From contig WLJO01000002.1 in assembly GCA_009701715.1 (NCBI GenBank), forward strand, positions 62,001-126,000: a stretch of 64,000 nucleotides of DNA, read 5' to 3'. Positions 9,195-23,544 of this stretch are shown here, piece by piece. The notes beneath the pieces are model-generated. The model made no database searches and had not been told where the DNA came from. It was given only the letters and a program-made list of their open reading frames with translations. The stretch comes from Actinomycetota bacterium. Lineage in GTDB: Bacteria; Actinomycetota; Acidimicrobiia; Acidimicrobiales; Ilumatobacteraceae. Numbering within the stretch: position 1 is the stretch's first letter; each line of letters begins with the position of its first letter. The position numbers and the translations under genes were made by a program.

Positions 9195-10146
9195 GACAGC
9201 CCCCCGCGGTGAGCGATACCGACGACGTCCCGGATCGCAGCGATACCCCGCAGCGCGAGGAGCCGACGCAGAGACTCGAGGATGTTCATCGACGCCCTAG
9301 GGTCGGCGAACGTTGCGGTTCCCACCTGCACGGCCTGCGCCCCAGCCATCAGCAGTTCGAGGGCGGTCCCTGCATCGGTCACCCCACCGACCCCGACGAT
9401 CGGGAGGTTCGGGAGCGCCTGACGAACGTCGTAGACGGCACGAACCGCGACGGGGTGAACGGCCGGACCGGACAGTCCGCCGCCACCCCTACCCAGCACC
9501 GGTAGCCCGGTCTGCGTATCGATCACCATGCCGAGCACGGTGTTCACGAGCGTCACTGCCTGCGCACCTGCCTCGCTCACGGCTGTGGCGACCTCGACCA
9601 AGCGGTCGGTATTGGGCGACAGCTTCGCCCAGCAAGGGAGCGCACACACCTGCACCGCCTTCATCACCTCCGACGACAATTCGGCGTCGTGGGCGAAGAT
9701 CCCGGCCCGGCCCTCGAGGTTCGGGCAAGACAGGTTTACCTCGACTGCAACGACATCGTCGCCGACACCGACAAGGTTGGCCGCCGCCAGCGCATAGTCC
9801 TCGAGCCGCCGGCCCCAGATACTCACCACGACCCGCGCCCCGGTGGCGCGCAGCTGCGGGAGCGTGTCACGACGCCAGTGCTCAACACCCGCTCCCTGTA
9901 GACCGACTGCGTTGATCATCCCGGCGGTCGTGGGGTGCACCCTGGGAGCGGGGTTGCCCTCCCAGGGGTAGGGGGCCAACGACTTCACGACGTGGGCACC
10001 GAGCAGTGACAGGTCGAAGTACTCGCTCAGTTCGGCCCCGTGGCCAGCAGTACCGGACGCCGTCATCACCGGATTGGGGAGCGCCAACGAACCGACGTGC
10101 GTGGAGAGGTCCACCTCCGAGGCGCCCACGTCATGCTCCTTGCTGC

Positions 10147-10150
<4 letters not shown>
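9191..10150 (-). CDS. pyrD: Dihydroorotate dehydrogenase, class 1B-like catalytic subunit
   Basis: Oxidises dihydroorotate to orotate on FMN. The active-site base is the Cys of VNLSCPN, which marks the soluble class 1 enzymes rather than the membrane class 2 with Ser. Other motifs are PVMTASGT and the FMN-phosphate loop [13 protein letters not shown]. Length is 319 residues. Class 1B enzymes work with an iron-sulfur flavoprotein, PyrK, but no pyrK is present in this operon or window. The ATG overlaps the carB stop (ATGA). Confidence 0.92.
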
Positions 10151-13442
<3,292 letters not shown>

Positions 13443-13443
<1 letters not shown>

Positions 13444-14609
13444 CAGGCTGCCCCTCCCTGTGCGGGGGCGCGGAGCCCTGCTGGTTGATATCCGTACGGT
13501 TCGGGCCGCAGGCGACCGTCTCCACCCATCAGGCGATCGAATTCCGAGAAGAGGTACTCTGCATCGTGGGGACCGGGACCCGCCTCCGGGTGGTACTGCA
13601 CGCTGAACGCGGGCGCACCGAGCACCCGCATCCCCTCGTTCGTGCCGTCGTTGAGGTTCACGTGGGTCACCTCGACCTTGCCCCCGAGCGACTCGGGGGC
13701 AAGACAGAAGTTGTGGTTCTGGCTCGTGATTTCGATACGACCGCTCGCCTCGTGGCGCACCGGATGGTTCCCGCCGTGGTGGCCGAACGCAAGCTTGTAG
13801 GTGGAGCCGCCGAGCGCTCTCGAGAGCAACTGATGGCCGAGACAGATCCCGAAAATCGGAACCTGTCCGACGAGTTCGGCGATTGCCGTGGATGCGTATC
13901 CCACCATCGAGGGATCGCCCGGACCGTTGGACAGGAACACGCCTGCCGCCCTGAGCGCGAGCACATCTGCGGCAGAGGTCGACGCGGGTACGACCTCCAC
14001 CCGGCCGAGGCGCGCAAGGTGGCGAAGGATGGTGTGCTTGATCCCGAAGTCGTAGGCGACAATCGTACGGTCGCCCTCGCCGACGCTGTAGATCTGCTCG
14101 GTGGTGACCCCAGCGACGAGGTCAACGCCGTCGGTACCACGTTCGCCACGCGCGGCAGCGAGCAGCGTCGACTCGTCGGCGCTGCCAAATGCAGCGGGCA
14201 GGGCGCCGGTATCGCGGATACGTCGGGTCAGGCGCCGCGTGTCGATGCCAGCGATACCCGGAACGCCGTACTTGCGCAGCATCGAGTCGAGGCTCGACCC
14301 CGCACGGTGGTTGCTGTACCGACGCGCGAGCTCACGGACGACGACCCCTCGGCAGAACGGACGGACCGACTCGAAATCCACGTCGGTCACGCCGTAGTTC
14401 CCGATGTGCGGATACGTGAACGTGATGATCTGGCCGGCATAGCTCGGATCGGTCAGCACCTCCTGATAACCGGTCAGCACGGTGTTAAAGACCACTTCGC
14501 CGCTCGCCACACCGGCGGCGGGGGTTGCCCCGATCAGTTCCCCCTCGAAAACGGAGCCGTCGGCGAGGACAAGAAGTCCCTCGGTGGGTGCAGAGATCGC
14601 TTCAGACAT
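13443..14609 (-). CDS. carA: Carbamoyl-phosphate synthase small (glutaminase) subunit
   Basis: Hydrolyses glutamine and passes ammonia to CarB. The N-terminal CarA domain (about 1-160) has [14 protein letters not shown]; the class I glutamine amidotransferase domain has the catalytic triad C256 in [11 protein letters not shown]340 and E342 in [10 protein letters not shown]. Length is 388 residues, as usual. Start and stop are both tightly packed: a 16-codon ORF overlaps its start codon region and its stop overlaps the carB start. Confidence 0.97.
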
Positions 14610-14652
14610 TGCTGGTCCAGTTCTTCCTATACATCGTGTTCATCGTGCTCAT
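14602..14652 (-). CDS. Possible 16-codon coupling ORF between pyrC and carA
   Basis: An ATG that overlaps the pyrC stop (ATGA) opens a 16-codon frame, [16 protein letters not shown], whose TGA lies just inside carA, 5 nt after the carA ATG. It exactly bridges the 39-bp gap and no Shine-Dalgarno for carA is evident there. It may be a translational coupler that carries terminating ribosomes from pyrC to carA. It has no recognisable domain and could be chance. Confidence 0.22.
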   Translation of the reverse strand: MSTMNTMYRKNWTSNV

Positions 14653-15925
14653 CGCTGTGCCTCGCCGTCGATCACGACGGGCGTGCCTCGAAAGACGGTG
14701 TGTCTGACCTGACCCCGCATGGTGCGGCCCTGATACGGCGTATTCCTGCTCTTGGAGGCCAGCCTCGTAGCGTCCACCGTCCATGTTGCCTCCGGGTCGA
14801 ATACCGCAAGATTGGCGACCGCGCCCGGACGGACCGCAGTGCCGTGCCGGTCAGACACCCCCGCTATGGCGGCGGGCCTCCACGACAGGAGTGCGACTAC
14901 CTCGGGGAGGTCGAGGCCGAGCTCGCCCAGCGCGAGCGGCAGCGCGGTCTGTAGACCGAGCATCCCCGGCGGTGCCGTGTCGAGCGGCTGCTCCTTGAGA
15001 GCCGCAGGGTGAGGGGCGTGGTCGGTCGCGATTGCGTCGATCGTCCCGTCCCTGAGGCCCACCTTGAGCGCGGCGATGTCATCGCGGGTCCGCAGCGGCG
15101 GGTTTACCTTGAACGTCGCGTCGAAGGTGCGGAGCATCTCGTCGGTCAGCGTGAAATGGTGCGGGGCGGCCTCGGCAGTGATCCTCAGTCCGTCCGCCTT
15201 GGCCTGACGCACGAGTGCGACGGATCGGGCCGTCGACAGGTGCAGGAAGTGCACCCGGGCCCCCGTGAGCCGGGCGAGTTCGATGTCGCGGAACACCATC
15301 AGTTCCTCGGCGACTGCGGGCCAGCCGGGGAGGCCGAGGTGCGACGAGCAGCATCCCTCGTGCATCACTGCCCCGGCGGTGAGGCTTGCTACTTCGCAAT
15401 GCTGTGCGAGCACGACGTCGAGGTCGAGGGAGTACTCCATGATCCTGCGCATGAGGAGCGGATCCTGAACGCCATTGCCGTCGTCGGTGAACAGCCGTAC
15501 ACCGCTGGCTGCGAGTTCCGCGATGGGGGCCATACGCTCGCCGGCCCGGTCGAGCGTCAGGCATCCAGAGGGAAGAACCTCGCACAGCCCTGCCTCCTCG
15601 CCCCAGCGACGAACCTGCTCCACGACCGCTACGGAGTCCTGCGCCGGCTCGGTGTTTGGCATGGCGACGATCGCCGTGAACCCGCCCAACGCCGCTGCGC
15701 GCGAGCCAGTCTCCACCGTCTCGGCCTCCTCGCGCCCCGGTTGGCGAAGGTGCACGTGGAGGTCAACAAAGCCGGGGGAAACGATGCAGCCGGAGGCATC
15801 GAGCACCCGCTCGCCCGACAGGTCCGCACCTACCTCGCTGATCCGCCCGCCGGAGATTGCAACGTCGCCCTGGCGGGTCCCGTCCGGGTCCACGATCGTC
15901 GCTCCCTTGATCACCCACTCATTCA

Positions 15926-15929
<4 letters not shown>
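14649..15929 (-). CDS. pyrC: Dihydroorotase (type I)
   Basis: Closes carbamoyl-aspartate to dihydroorotate. A metal-dependent amidohydrolase of 426 residues with the zinc motif DLHVHLRQPG (H58, H60), the bridging-Asp region LFTDDGNGV, the histidine segments VLAQHCE and VHFLHLST, and the C-terminal ATDHAPH. Type I length and motifs distinguish it from the shorter type II enzyme. The ATG at 15929 overlaps the pyrB stop (ATGA); a second ATG follows directly. Confidence 0.96.
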
Positions 15930-17523
<1,594 letters not shown>

Positions 17524-17524
17524 C

Positions 17525-17530
17525 TAGGTT
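17525..17530 (+). promoter_or_regulatory. -10 hexamer TAGGTT for the divergent glycosyltransferase (leaderless type)
   Basis: TAGGTT ends 8 nt before the GTG at 17539 with no Shine-Dalgarno between. Together with the minus-strand hexamer at 17510-17515 it forms the inverted repeat AACCTA-n9-TAGGTT. Confidence 0.5.
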
Positions 17531-17538
17531 GGTCCACC

Positions 17539-18282
17539 GTGCGTATCATTGTCGTCGCTCCGACCTACCAAGAGGCCGAGAACATCACCCGATTCCTTGA
17601 GGCAGTGCGCTCGAGCGTGCCCACGGCCACAGTGCTCATCATCGACGACAATTCTCCCGATGGCACCGGTCAGCTGGCCGAACAAGCAGCCGAGCGGCTC
17701 GGCCAGATCCAGGTGCTGCATCGTGTCGGCAAGCTTGGCCTCGGATCGGCCTATCGGGAGGGCTTCCGGTTGGCGCTCTCACAGGACTTCGACGTGATCG
17801 TGTCGATGGATGTCGATTTTTCTCACGATCCTGCGGTCATCCCGGCGCTGCTCGGCCGTATCGAGGCAGGTGCCGATGCAGTGATCGGGTCGCGTTACGT
17901 GCCGGGCGGGGCAACCGTGCGCTGGCCGTGGCACCGTCGCCTGCTGTCCCGTTGGGGGAACCGGTACACGGCCGGCATCCTTCGGCTCCCGGTGAGGGAT
18001 TGCACCACCGGGTTCCGGGCGTACACCGCCGAAGCGTTGAGGGCGATCCGTCCAGAGACCACCCGAGCAGAGGGATACGCGATGCTCACCGAGTTCGTTC
18101 GCCGGCTCGTGCGCGATGGCCTCACCGTCGTGGAGCACCCGATCACCTTCGTGGACCGGGAGTACGGCACGTCGAAGATGTCTGGGCGGATCGTTGCCGA
18201 GTCGATGTTGCTCGTTACCGGATGGGGCCTGCGGGACGCGCTCAAGAGCGTCGCGGGTCGCGGGCGCTCTGCCGTGCGCTGA
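17539..18282 (+). CDS. Polyprenol-phosphate mannosyltransferase-like family 2 glycosyltransferase
   Basis: Resembles dolichol/polyprenol-phosphate mannose synthase (Ppm1/DPM1), which loads mannose from GDP-mannose onto polyprenyl phosphate at the inner membrane face. GT-A motifs are visible: VVAPTYQEAENI, IIDDNSPDGTG and the metal-binding MDVDFSHDP; the acceptor-side motif GSRYVPGG and CTTGFRAY also fit. At 247 residues it has the catalytic domain only, without the fused acyltransferase or membrane domain of some actinobacteria. The start is a GTG with a leaderless-type promoter. Convergent with nusB; the two stops are adjacent (TGATCA), with no terminator. Confidence 0.85.
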   Translation: MRIIVVAPTYQEAENITRFLEAVRSSVPTATVLIIDDNSPDGTGQLAEQAAERLGQIQVLHRVGKLGLGSAYREGFRLALSQDFDVIVSMDVDFSHDPAVIPALLGRIEAGADAVIGSRYVPGGATVRWPWHRRLLSRWGNRYTAGILRLPVRDCTTGFRAYTAEALRAIRPETTRAEGYAMLTEFVRRLVRDGLTVVEHPITFVDREYGTSKMSGRIVAESMLLVTGWGLRDALKSVAGRGRSAVR

Positions 18283-18723
18283 TCAGGCCCGGAGTTGCGG
18301 AGCGATTGCGGACAGCATCCCGTTTACGAACTTGCCGCTGTCATCGGTGGAGAAGCGCTTAGCGAGCTCGACCGCCTCGTTCATGATCACCGCAGTAGGG
18401 GTATCTGACTCGCTCGAGAGCTCGAACAGTGCGAGACGCAGGATCGTCACGTCGAGCACGGGCATCCGCTCGAGCGACCAGTTCTTCGAGTGCTCACGGA
18501 TGAGTGCGTCGAAACGCTCGGACTCTGCATCTACGCCGAGCACGAGCCGGGAAGTGAACGCGTCGGGCCTGATCACGAGCGCAGCGAGGGCCTCGTTCGG
18601 GGCAATCCGCTTCGAGTGCGCCTCATACAGGATCGTCAAAGCCCGCTCACGGGCCTCCGAACGCTCGTCGTCATGACGGGGCCGGGGCCTGCGCGCACCA
18701 GCACCAACCTTGTCGTCGGGCAT
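18283..18723 (-). CDS. nusB: Transcription antitermination factor NusB
   Basis: All-helical RNA-binding protein that joins NusE (S10) at boxA in rRNA antitermination. The 146-residue protein has the family N-terminus RSEARERALTILYEAH and the C-terminal VIMNEAVELAKRFSTDDSGKFVNG, after a basic 20-residue N-terminal tail. Its ATG overlaps the efp stop as TGATG, so the two are co-translated; efp-nusB is a standard pair. Confidence 0.96.
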   Translation of the reverse strand: MPDDKVGAGARRPRPRHDDERSEARERALTILYEAHSKRIAPNEALAALVIRPDAFTSRLVLGVDAESERFDALIREHSKNWSLERMPVLDVTILRLALFELSSESDTPTAVIMNEAVELAKRFSTDDSGKFVNGMLSAIAPQLRA

Positions 18724-19286
18724 CAGACGCGTGTGATGTATTCGCCGGAGCGGGTGTCCACCTTGACCCGCTCACCTGGACCGATGAACAGGGGCACTTG
18801 GATCACCTTGCCGGTCTCCAGCGTTGCCGGCTTGCGGGCACCGGAAACCCGGTCTCCCTGGATACCCGGCTCGGTCTCTGCAATGCGAAGTTCTACCGAG
18901 GCCGGGATCTCGACCGACACGATCTCGTCCTGGTACATCGCAAGGATTGCCACGGCGTTCTCGATGAGGTAGTCGGCAGCCTCACCGAGGGCCGACGGGG
19001 CGACCGTCATCTGCTCATAGGTGTCGGTATCCATGAACACGTACTCACCGCCATCGCGGTAGAGGAATTGCATGTCTCGCTTGTCGAGCAGCGCCTGCTC
19101 AACCTTGATACCGGCATTGAAGGTCTTGTCGACCACTTGGCCGGTGCGAGCGTTCTTCAGCTTGCTGCGCACGAAGGCGCCACCCTTGCCGGGCTTGACG
19201 TGCTGGAACTCCACCACGGACCACAACCCGTTGTCGAGCTCCAGGGTCATCCCGGTCTTGAAGTCGTTGGTGCTGATGGCGGGCAT
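18723..19286 (-). CDS. efp: Elongation factor P
   Basis: Rescues ribosomes stalled at polyproline stretches. Three beta-barrel domains in 187 residues: the N-terminal loop [16 protein letters not shown] carries the Lys at the tip that meets the ribosomal P site, and the C-terminal signature reads [10 protein letters not shown] at the end. The ATG at 19286 follows GAGGA. A TAGAAT -10 (19323-19328) precedes it in the 68-bp gap after the mechanosensitive channel gene. Confidence 0.97.
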   Translation of the reverse strand: MPAISTNDFKTGMTLELDNGLWSVVEFQHVKPGKGGAFVRSKLKNARTGQVVDKTFNAGIKVEQALLDKRDMQFLYRDGGEYVFMDTDTYEQMTVAPSALGEAADYLIENAVAILAMYQDEIVSVEIPASVELRIAETEPGIQGDRVSGARKPATLETGKVIQVPLFIGPGERVKVDTRSGEYITRV

Positions 19287-19322
19287 GAGAGTCCTCGTGG
19301 GCGAACGTTCGGGGGCCGTACG

Positions 19323-19328
19323 ATTCTA
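19323..19328 (-). promoter_or_regulatory. -10 hexamer TAGAAT upstream of efp-nusB
   Basis: TAGAAT on the minus strand, 36 nt before the efp ATG, with GAGGA as ribosome site in the leader. No convincing -35 was seen. Confidence 0.4.
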
Positions 19329-19354
19329 CCGAGGCGCAGCCGAGGAACCCCCGG

Positions 19355-20314
19355 TCAGACCGTTGGCGGGATCTCGGCGCCCGAACCGTAAGGCGACGAA
19401 CCCGTGGGAGCGGATTCGGGGGTCGAGCCCCCCTCGATCTCCACCTCCCGCAACACGCCAAGTCGCTCGGCCTCAGCCACGGCGGACAGGAACGCGCGCC
19501 GCACCGGCTCCCGGCCCGCCGGCATGCAGGGCAGGACCACGCGCACAACCGCCGCGTCAGGGTGCAACTCCTCCACGCCGACGAACTGCGGATCGCCGGT
19601 GAGCATCGGCGCAACCGAGGGATCCGCTCGCAGGCTGACCGCAATCTCCAGCAGACGGGATCCGACCCGACCGAGGTCCTCGGTGAGGGGCACCGTGACA
19701 TCGACCACCGTTCGACCGACCCCCTGGGTGAGATTCGCAACCCTAGTGATCTGTCCGTTCGGCAAGTACCAGACGCGGCCCTGATCATCGGAGAGCTTGG
19801 TGACCCGCAGCGATACGCGCTCGACCGTGCCCACCACTACTCCCGCGTCGACGAGGTCCCCCACCCCAAACTGGTCCTCGGCGATCATGAAGAACCCGGC
19901 GATGAGATCACGCACGAGGGTCTGCGCACCGAAAGCGAGGGCACCACCGATAATCGTGGCGGTGGCGACGAAGGCCCCGAGGTTCACCCCGAGCTCCCCG
20001 ATCACCGAGATGATCGCAGTGAGCCATACCAACGCCACGAGCGAGCTCTTCAGCACGGTGCTCAGGGTTCGTCTGCGCTGCTCGAACCTGGCCTTGTCCA
20101 CCCTTCCGGGCAGCATCGCATGTGCCCGTTCGAGACCCCGGATCATCCGGTTGACCACCAACCGGATCACGAAGCCGATCAGCCAAGCAGCAGCAAGGAT
20201 CACGAAGATCCTCAGGGGCGTGATGAGATGCAGCTCGCGAAGGCGCCGCACCCAATCGGCGTCGCTGGCCACTGTTGGCACCGTGTTGGCGGCTCGGAGG
20301 GCCAGCGCGTTCAC
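19355..20314 (-). CDS. MscS-family mechanosensitive channel
   Basis: Small-conductance mechanosensitive channel that opens under membrane tension. The 319-residue product has transmembrane segments at about residues 30-55 and 75-100 and the pore helix LGAFVATATIIGGALAFGAQ, whose Gly/Ala pattern is typical of MscS TM3; the MscS beta domain follows (WYLPNGQITRVANLTQG). The GTG at 20314 (start VNALALRAAN) lies 1 nt after the aroQ stop. The last 35 residues form a Ser/Thr/Pro-rich tail. Confidence 0.88.
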   Translation of the reverse strand: MNALALRAANTVPTVASDADWVRRLRELHLITPLRIFVILAAAWLIGFVIRLVVNRMIRGLERAHAMLPGRVDKARFEQRRRTLSTVLKSSLVALVWLTAIISVIGELGVNLGAFVATATIIGGALAFGAQTLVRDLIAGFFMIAEDQFGVGDLVDAGVVVGTVERVSLRVTKLSDDQGRVWYLPNGQITRVANLTQGVGRTVVDVTVPLTEDLGRVGSRLLEIAVSLRADPSVAPMLTGDPQFVGVEELHPDAAVVRVVLPCMPAGREPVRRAFLSAVAEAERLGVLREVEIEGGSTPESAPTGSSPYGSGAEIPPTV

Positions 20315-20315
20315 G

Positions 20316-20759
20316 TCACCCCGCCGACAGCCCGAGCCTGCGGGCGATTGCCGCAACCGCGAGCTCGTAGCCGTGCATCCCAAGCCCCATGATGCTTCCG
20401 GTGGCAACGGGTGCGACGACGCTCGTGTGGCGCCATGCCTCCCTCGCGTTGGGATTGGAGATGTGCACCTCGAGAACCGGGCCGGAGAAGGCCGACAGCG
20501 CATCGTGGATGCTCCAGGCATAGTGCGTGAAGGCGCCGGGGTTGATGAGGATCGCCGCACATCGCCCGCGCGCTGTGTGGATCGCGTCCACTAGATCACC
20601 CTCATGGTTCGACTGGACCGACTCGACGGTGAGACCGTACGGGCGCGCGGCCTCCTCAACCGCCGCCACATAGTCGTCGAGGGTGGACGAGCCGTAGATG
20701 TGCGGCTCGCGTTCACCGAGAAGGTTCAGGTTCGGACCGTGGATCACCAGCAGGATCAT
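20316..20759 (-). CDS. aroQ: 3-Dehydroquinate dehydratase, type II
   Basis: Third step of the shikimate pathway. The 147-residue dodecameric-type enzyme has GPNLNLLGEREPHIYG with catalytic Y22, the loop QSNHEGDLVDAI, the NPGAFTHY motif and EVHISN with the catalytic His. It is coupled to aroB by an ATGA overlap and is the last gene of aroC-aroK-aroB-aroQ before the channel gene. Confidence 0.97.
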   Translation of the reverse strand: MILLVIHGPNLNLLGEREPHIYGSSTLDDYVAAVEEAARPYGLTVESVQSNHEGDLVDAIHTARGRCAAILINPGAFTHYAWSIHDALSAFSGPVLEVHISNPNAREAWRHTSVVAPVATGSIMGLGMHGYELAVAAIARRLGLSAG

Positions 20760-21805
20760 GGCGAGATCCTCGCACGCCCGTCAGCGACCGGCATGCGCGT
20801 GAGCGCCCGGCGCACGGCATCCGCAGGCACCTCGGCAACCGTCTCGACGCCGTTCGCCCCGTCGAGGACGAACGTGAGACCGTTGACAACCTTCTTGTCC
20901 CTGCCCATCAGGTCCACGAGTTCGTCATGATCCAGTCCTGCCGGCAAAGCGTTGTCGAGGCCGTAGGCGTCGACAATCACACGATCGTGCTCCCGAACCC
21001 GGTCGCTGTCGATGCGGCCCAGTTCGTGCGCGACGCGGGCCGCGTAGGCCAGACCGATCGCTACGGCCTCACCGTGGGCAAGTTGGTGAGCGGTAGCCGT
21101 CTCGAGTGCATGGGCGAGCGTGTGGCCGTAGTTGAGGATGGCCCGGCGACCCGATTCGCGCTCGTCGGCCCCGACGACCTCAGCCTTAATCGCTGCGCAC
21201 CGAGCGATGCGCTCGGCGAGAGGAAGCCCGAGCAGGTCGTCACCGGTGAGGAAGTGGTATTTCGCCATCTCCCCCATGCCGCAGCGTGTCTCCCTCGGCG
21301 GCAACGTCGTGAGGGCATCGAGGTCGCACAGCACGGCGCTGGGTTGCCAAAAGGCACCCACGAGATTCTTGCCCTCCGGGAGGTTCACCCCGGTCTTGCC
21401 GCCAATCGCGGCGTCGACCATCGCGAGAAGGCTCGTTGCAACATGAACGACGGCGATGCCGCGATGGAACACCGAGGCGGCAAACCCGGCAACGTCGGTG
21501 ACGAGGCCGCCACCGACCCCGATCACGCAGTCTGAGCGCGTCATGCCGAAACGCACGAAGGAACGGCAGAGGTCCTCGACCGTCGACAGCGATTTCGTCT
21601 GCTCGCCGTCCGGAATCTCCAGTACCTCGAACGGCACACCCGGATCCGCGAGCGGCGTCATTGGGTTCCCGGCCTGTGTGACGATGACTACCCGGCGAAC
21701 GCCCGCAGGGAGCACGCCGGCGAGCTCACGAACGACGCCGTTGCCGACGAGGACGTCGTACGACCGACCCGCAAGGGGGACCGTGACACGCAGGTGACTG
21801 CTCAA
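20756..21805 (-). CDS. aroB: 3-Dehydroquinate synthase
   Basis: NAD- and metal-dependent second step of the shikimate pathway. Motifs include GGGLVTDVAGFAASVFHRG (NAD and metal region), VDAAIGGKTGVNLPEGKN and the metal ligands in NYGHTLAHALE and LAHGEAVAIGL. The start is taken as TTG at 21805 (LSSHLRVTV), which overlaps the aroK TGA as TTGA and gives 349 residues, the normal size; the longer open frame is antisense-like sequence from aroK. Confidence 0.95.
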   Translation of the reverse strand: MSSHLRVTVPLAGRSYDVLVGNGVVRELAGVLPAGVRRVVIVTQAGNPMTPLADPGVPFEVLEIPDGEQTKSLSTVEDLCRSFVRFGMTRSDCVIGVGGGLVTDVAGFAASVFHRGIAVVHVATSLLAMVDAAIGGKTGVNLPEGKNLVGAFWQPSAVLCDLDALTTLPPRETRCGMGEMAKYHFLTGDDLLGLPLAERIARCAAIKAEVVGADERESGRRAILNYGHTLAHALETATAHQLAHGEAVAIGLAYAARVAHELGRIDSDRVREHDRVIVDAYGLDNALPAGLDHDELVDLMGRDKKVVNGLTFVLDGANGVETVAEVPADAVRRALTRMPVADGRARISP

Positions 21806-22326
21806 CGCAGCACCGCCTCGAGTACCTCGTGCACGGAGCGTCCCTCGATCCCGACGATGGCGTCGGCCACCTCGCGGTACAGGGGTTCGCGCTCGGACCA
21901 CATCTTGCGAAGTATCGCATCCGGATCCTTGTCAAGCAGCGGACGATGTGCCCCGCCCCTCACGCGATCGGCGACGACCGACGGGCCGCCGCACAGCCAC
22001 ACGACCCGGGCATTCGCGTCCCGGAGGACGACACGATTCTGTTCCCGGAGCACCGCGCCCCCGGCTGCAGCGATCACCGACGGTTCGGTGGAGGCGACAG
22101 CATCGGCCAGCACCTCGCCCTCGATCTCACGGAACGCCGGTTCCCCGTCCTCGGCAAAGATTGCCCGAACGGTGCGCCCGGTCCGCTCCTCGATGAGCGC
22201 ATCGGTGTCGAGAAAGGGACAGCCGAGACGCTCGGCGGCCAACCGCCCGATCGTGGTTTTGCCTGAACCCGTGAGGCCGATCAGCACGAGATGCTGCCCA
22301 CCGAGCGAGGACGACCGGGAGGACAT
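21802..22326 (-). CDS. aroK: Shikimate kinase
   Basis: Phosphorylates shikimate. P-loop GLTGSGKTTIGR, shikimate-binding DTDALIEERTGRTV and FREIE, the second substrate glycine motif AAGGAVL, and the lid RPLLDKD are all present in 174 residues. A small gap (11 bp) separates it from aroC; the downstream aroB start overlaps its stop. Confidence 0.95.
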   Translation of the reverse strand: MSSRSSSLGGQHLVLIGLTGSGKTTIGRLAAERLGCPFLDTDALIEERTGRTVRAIFAEDGEPAFREIEGEVLADAVASTEPSVIAAAGGAVLREQNRVVLRDANARVVWLCGGPSVVADRVRGGAHRPLLDKDPDAILRKMWSEREPLYREVADAIVGIEGRSVHEVLEAVLR

Positions 22327-22337
22327 CCGCTGCCCCC

Positions 22338-23501
22338 TCAGCGGAGACCGGCTGCGAAGGCCTCGGCATTGCGGACGAACTCGTCGAGCGAGTCACCGCC
22401 GAACTTACGCTGGGCCTCGGCCGCAAGGACGAGGGCGACCATGGTCTCTGCGACGACACCGAGGGCCGGCACCGCTGTGACGTCGGTACGCTCCCTGAAG
22501 CTCACGGTTTCCTGCTTGGTGACGACATCAACCGTCTTCAGGGTGGGGCGGTTCAGTGTGGCGAGCGGCTTCATGGCAGCGCGGACAGCGAGTAGGTCGC
22601 CTGTGGACATCCCGCCCTCGGTACCGCCCGCCAGAGAAGATTCCCGCCGGTAGCGGCCTTCCGCTGCGTCCCACACGATCGGGTCGTGCGCTGCGCTGCC
22701 CCTGCGACCGGCAACCTCGAAACCATCACCGATCTCCACGCCCTTGACGGCCTGGATACTCATCAGTGCCTGCGCCAGAAGTCCATCAAGCTTGCGATCC
22801 CAGTGAACGTGGCTACCGAGCCCGACGGGGACGCCGTAGGCGAGGACCTCGACAACACCACCGAGGGAGTCCCCCTCCTTGGCAGCCGCTTCGATCTCGG
22901 CAACCATTGCCTCCTCGGCCTGCGGGTCGAAGCAGCGAACCGGCGAGAGGTCAACCGCCGCCAGATCTGAGCTGATCGGGCGTGCATCAGCCTTGGCCCG
23001 CACGGCGCCCACCTGGATGACGTGGCTGATGATCTCGATACCAAGTGAGGCGAGGAACTTCTTCGCGAGGGCCCCCGCGGCGACACGCGCTGCGGTTTCC
23101 CGCGCGCTCGCCCGCTCCAGAACGTCTCGCGCATCCGAGAAGCCATACTTCTGCATCCCGGCGAGGTCCGCGTGTCCGGGTCGCACCTGCGTCAGGGGGT
23201 CCTTGGTTGCACCCGGCGCCGGGGACATCTCCTCGTGCCACTTGTCGGAGCGGAACCACTCGGTGTTCTCGATCTCGATGGCGACCGGCGATCCGAGCGT
23301 GCGACCATGACGCACGCCGCCGACGAGGGTGAGGTTGTCCACCTCGAAGCGCTGCCTCGGCCCCCGTCCGTAACCAAGGCGACGACGGGCAAGTTCGCCC
23401 TGAATCTCCTCGACGGTGATGGGAAGTCCGGCAGGAAGCCCCTCGATGATGACCACGAGGGCCTTGCCGTGGGATTCCCCCGCTGTCAGGTACCTGAGCA
23501 C
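22338..23501 (-). CDS. aroC: Chorismate synthase
   Basis: Flavin-dependent last step of the shikimate pathway. The 387-residue protein opens with [15 protein letters not shown] and has the signatures [11 protein letters not shown] and [20 protein letters not shown], plus the C-terminal [15 protein letters not shown]. The GTG start at 23501 lies 6 nt after a TATCCT -10 hexamer, so the aro genes probably start here with a leaderless message. Confidence 0.96.
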   Translation of the reverse strand: MLRYLTAGESHGKALVVIIEGLPAGLPITVEEIQGELARRRLGYGRGPRQRFEVDNLTLVGGVRHGRTLGSPVAIEIENTEWFRSDKWHEEMSPAPGATKDPLTQVRPGHADLAGMQKYGFSDARDVLERASARETAARVAAGALAKKFLASLGIEIISHVIQVGAVRAKADARPISSDLAAVDLSPVRCFDPQAEEAMVAEIEAAAKEGDSLGGVVEVLAYGVPVGLGSHVHWDRKLDGLLAQALMSIQAVKGVEIGDGFEVAGRRGSAAHDPIVWDAAEGRYRRESSLAGGTEGGMSTGDLLAVRAAMKPLATLNRPTLKTVDVVTKQETVSFRERTDVTAVPALGVVAETMVALVLAAEAQRKFGGDSLDEFVRNAEAFAAGLR

Positions 23502-23507
23502 CCAGAA

Positions 23508-23513
23508 AGGATA
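23508..23513 (-). promoter_or_regulatory. -10 hexamer TATCCT for aroC-aroK-aroB-aroQ (leaderless type)
   Basis: TATCCT on the minus strand ends 6 nt before the aroC GTG, in the 43-bp gap after the DUF2079 gene. Confidence 0.5.
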
Positions 23514-23544
23514 CCGGCCTGCCCCCGGCGTGACCGGATCCTGC

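Noticed and set aside
19325-19345. Terminator between the MscS gene and efp
   Set aside because: CCTCGG occurs twice, but as a direct repeat, not an inverted one, so it cannot form a stem.
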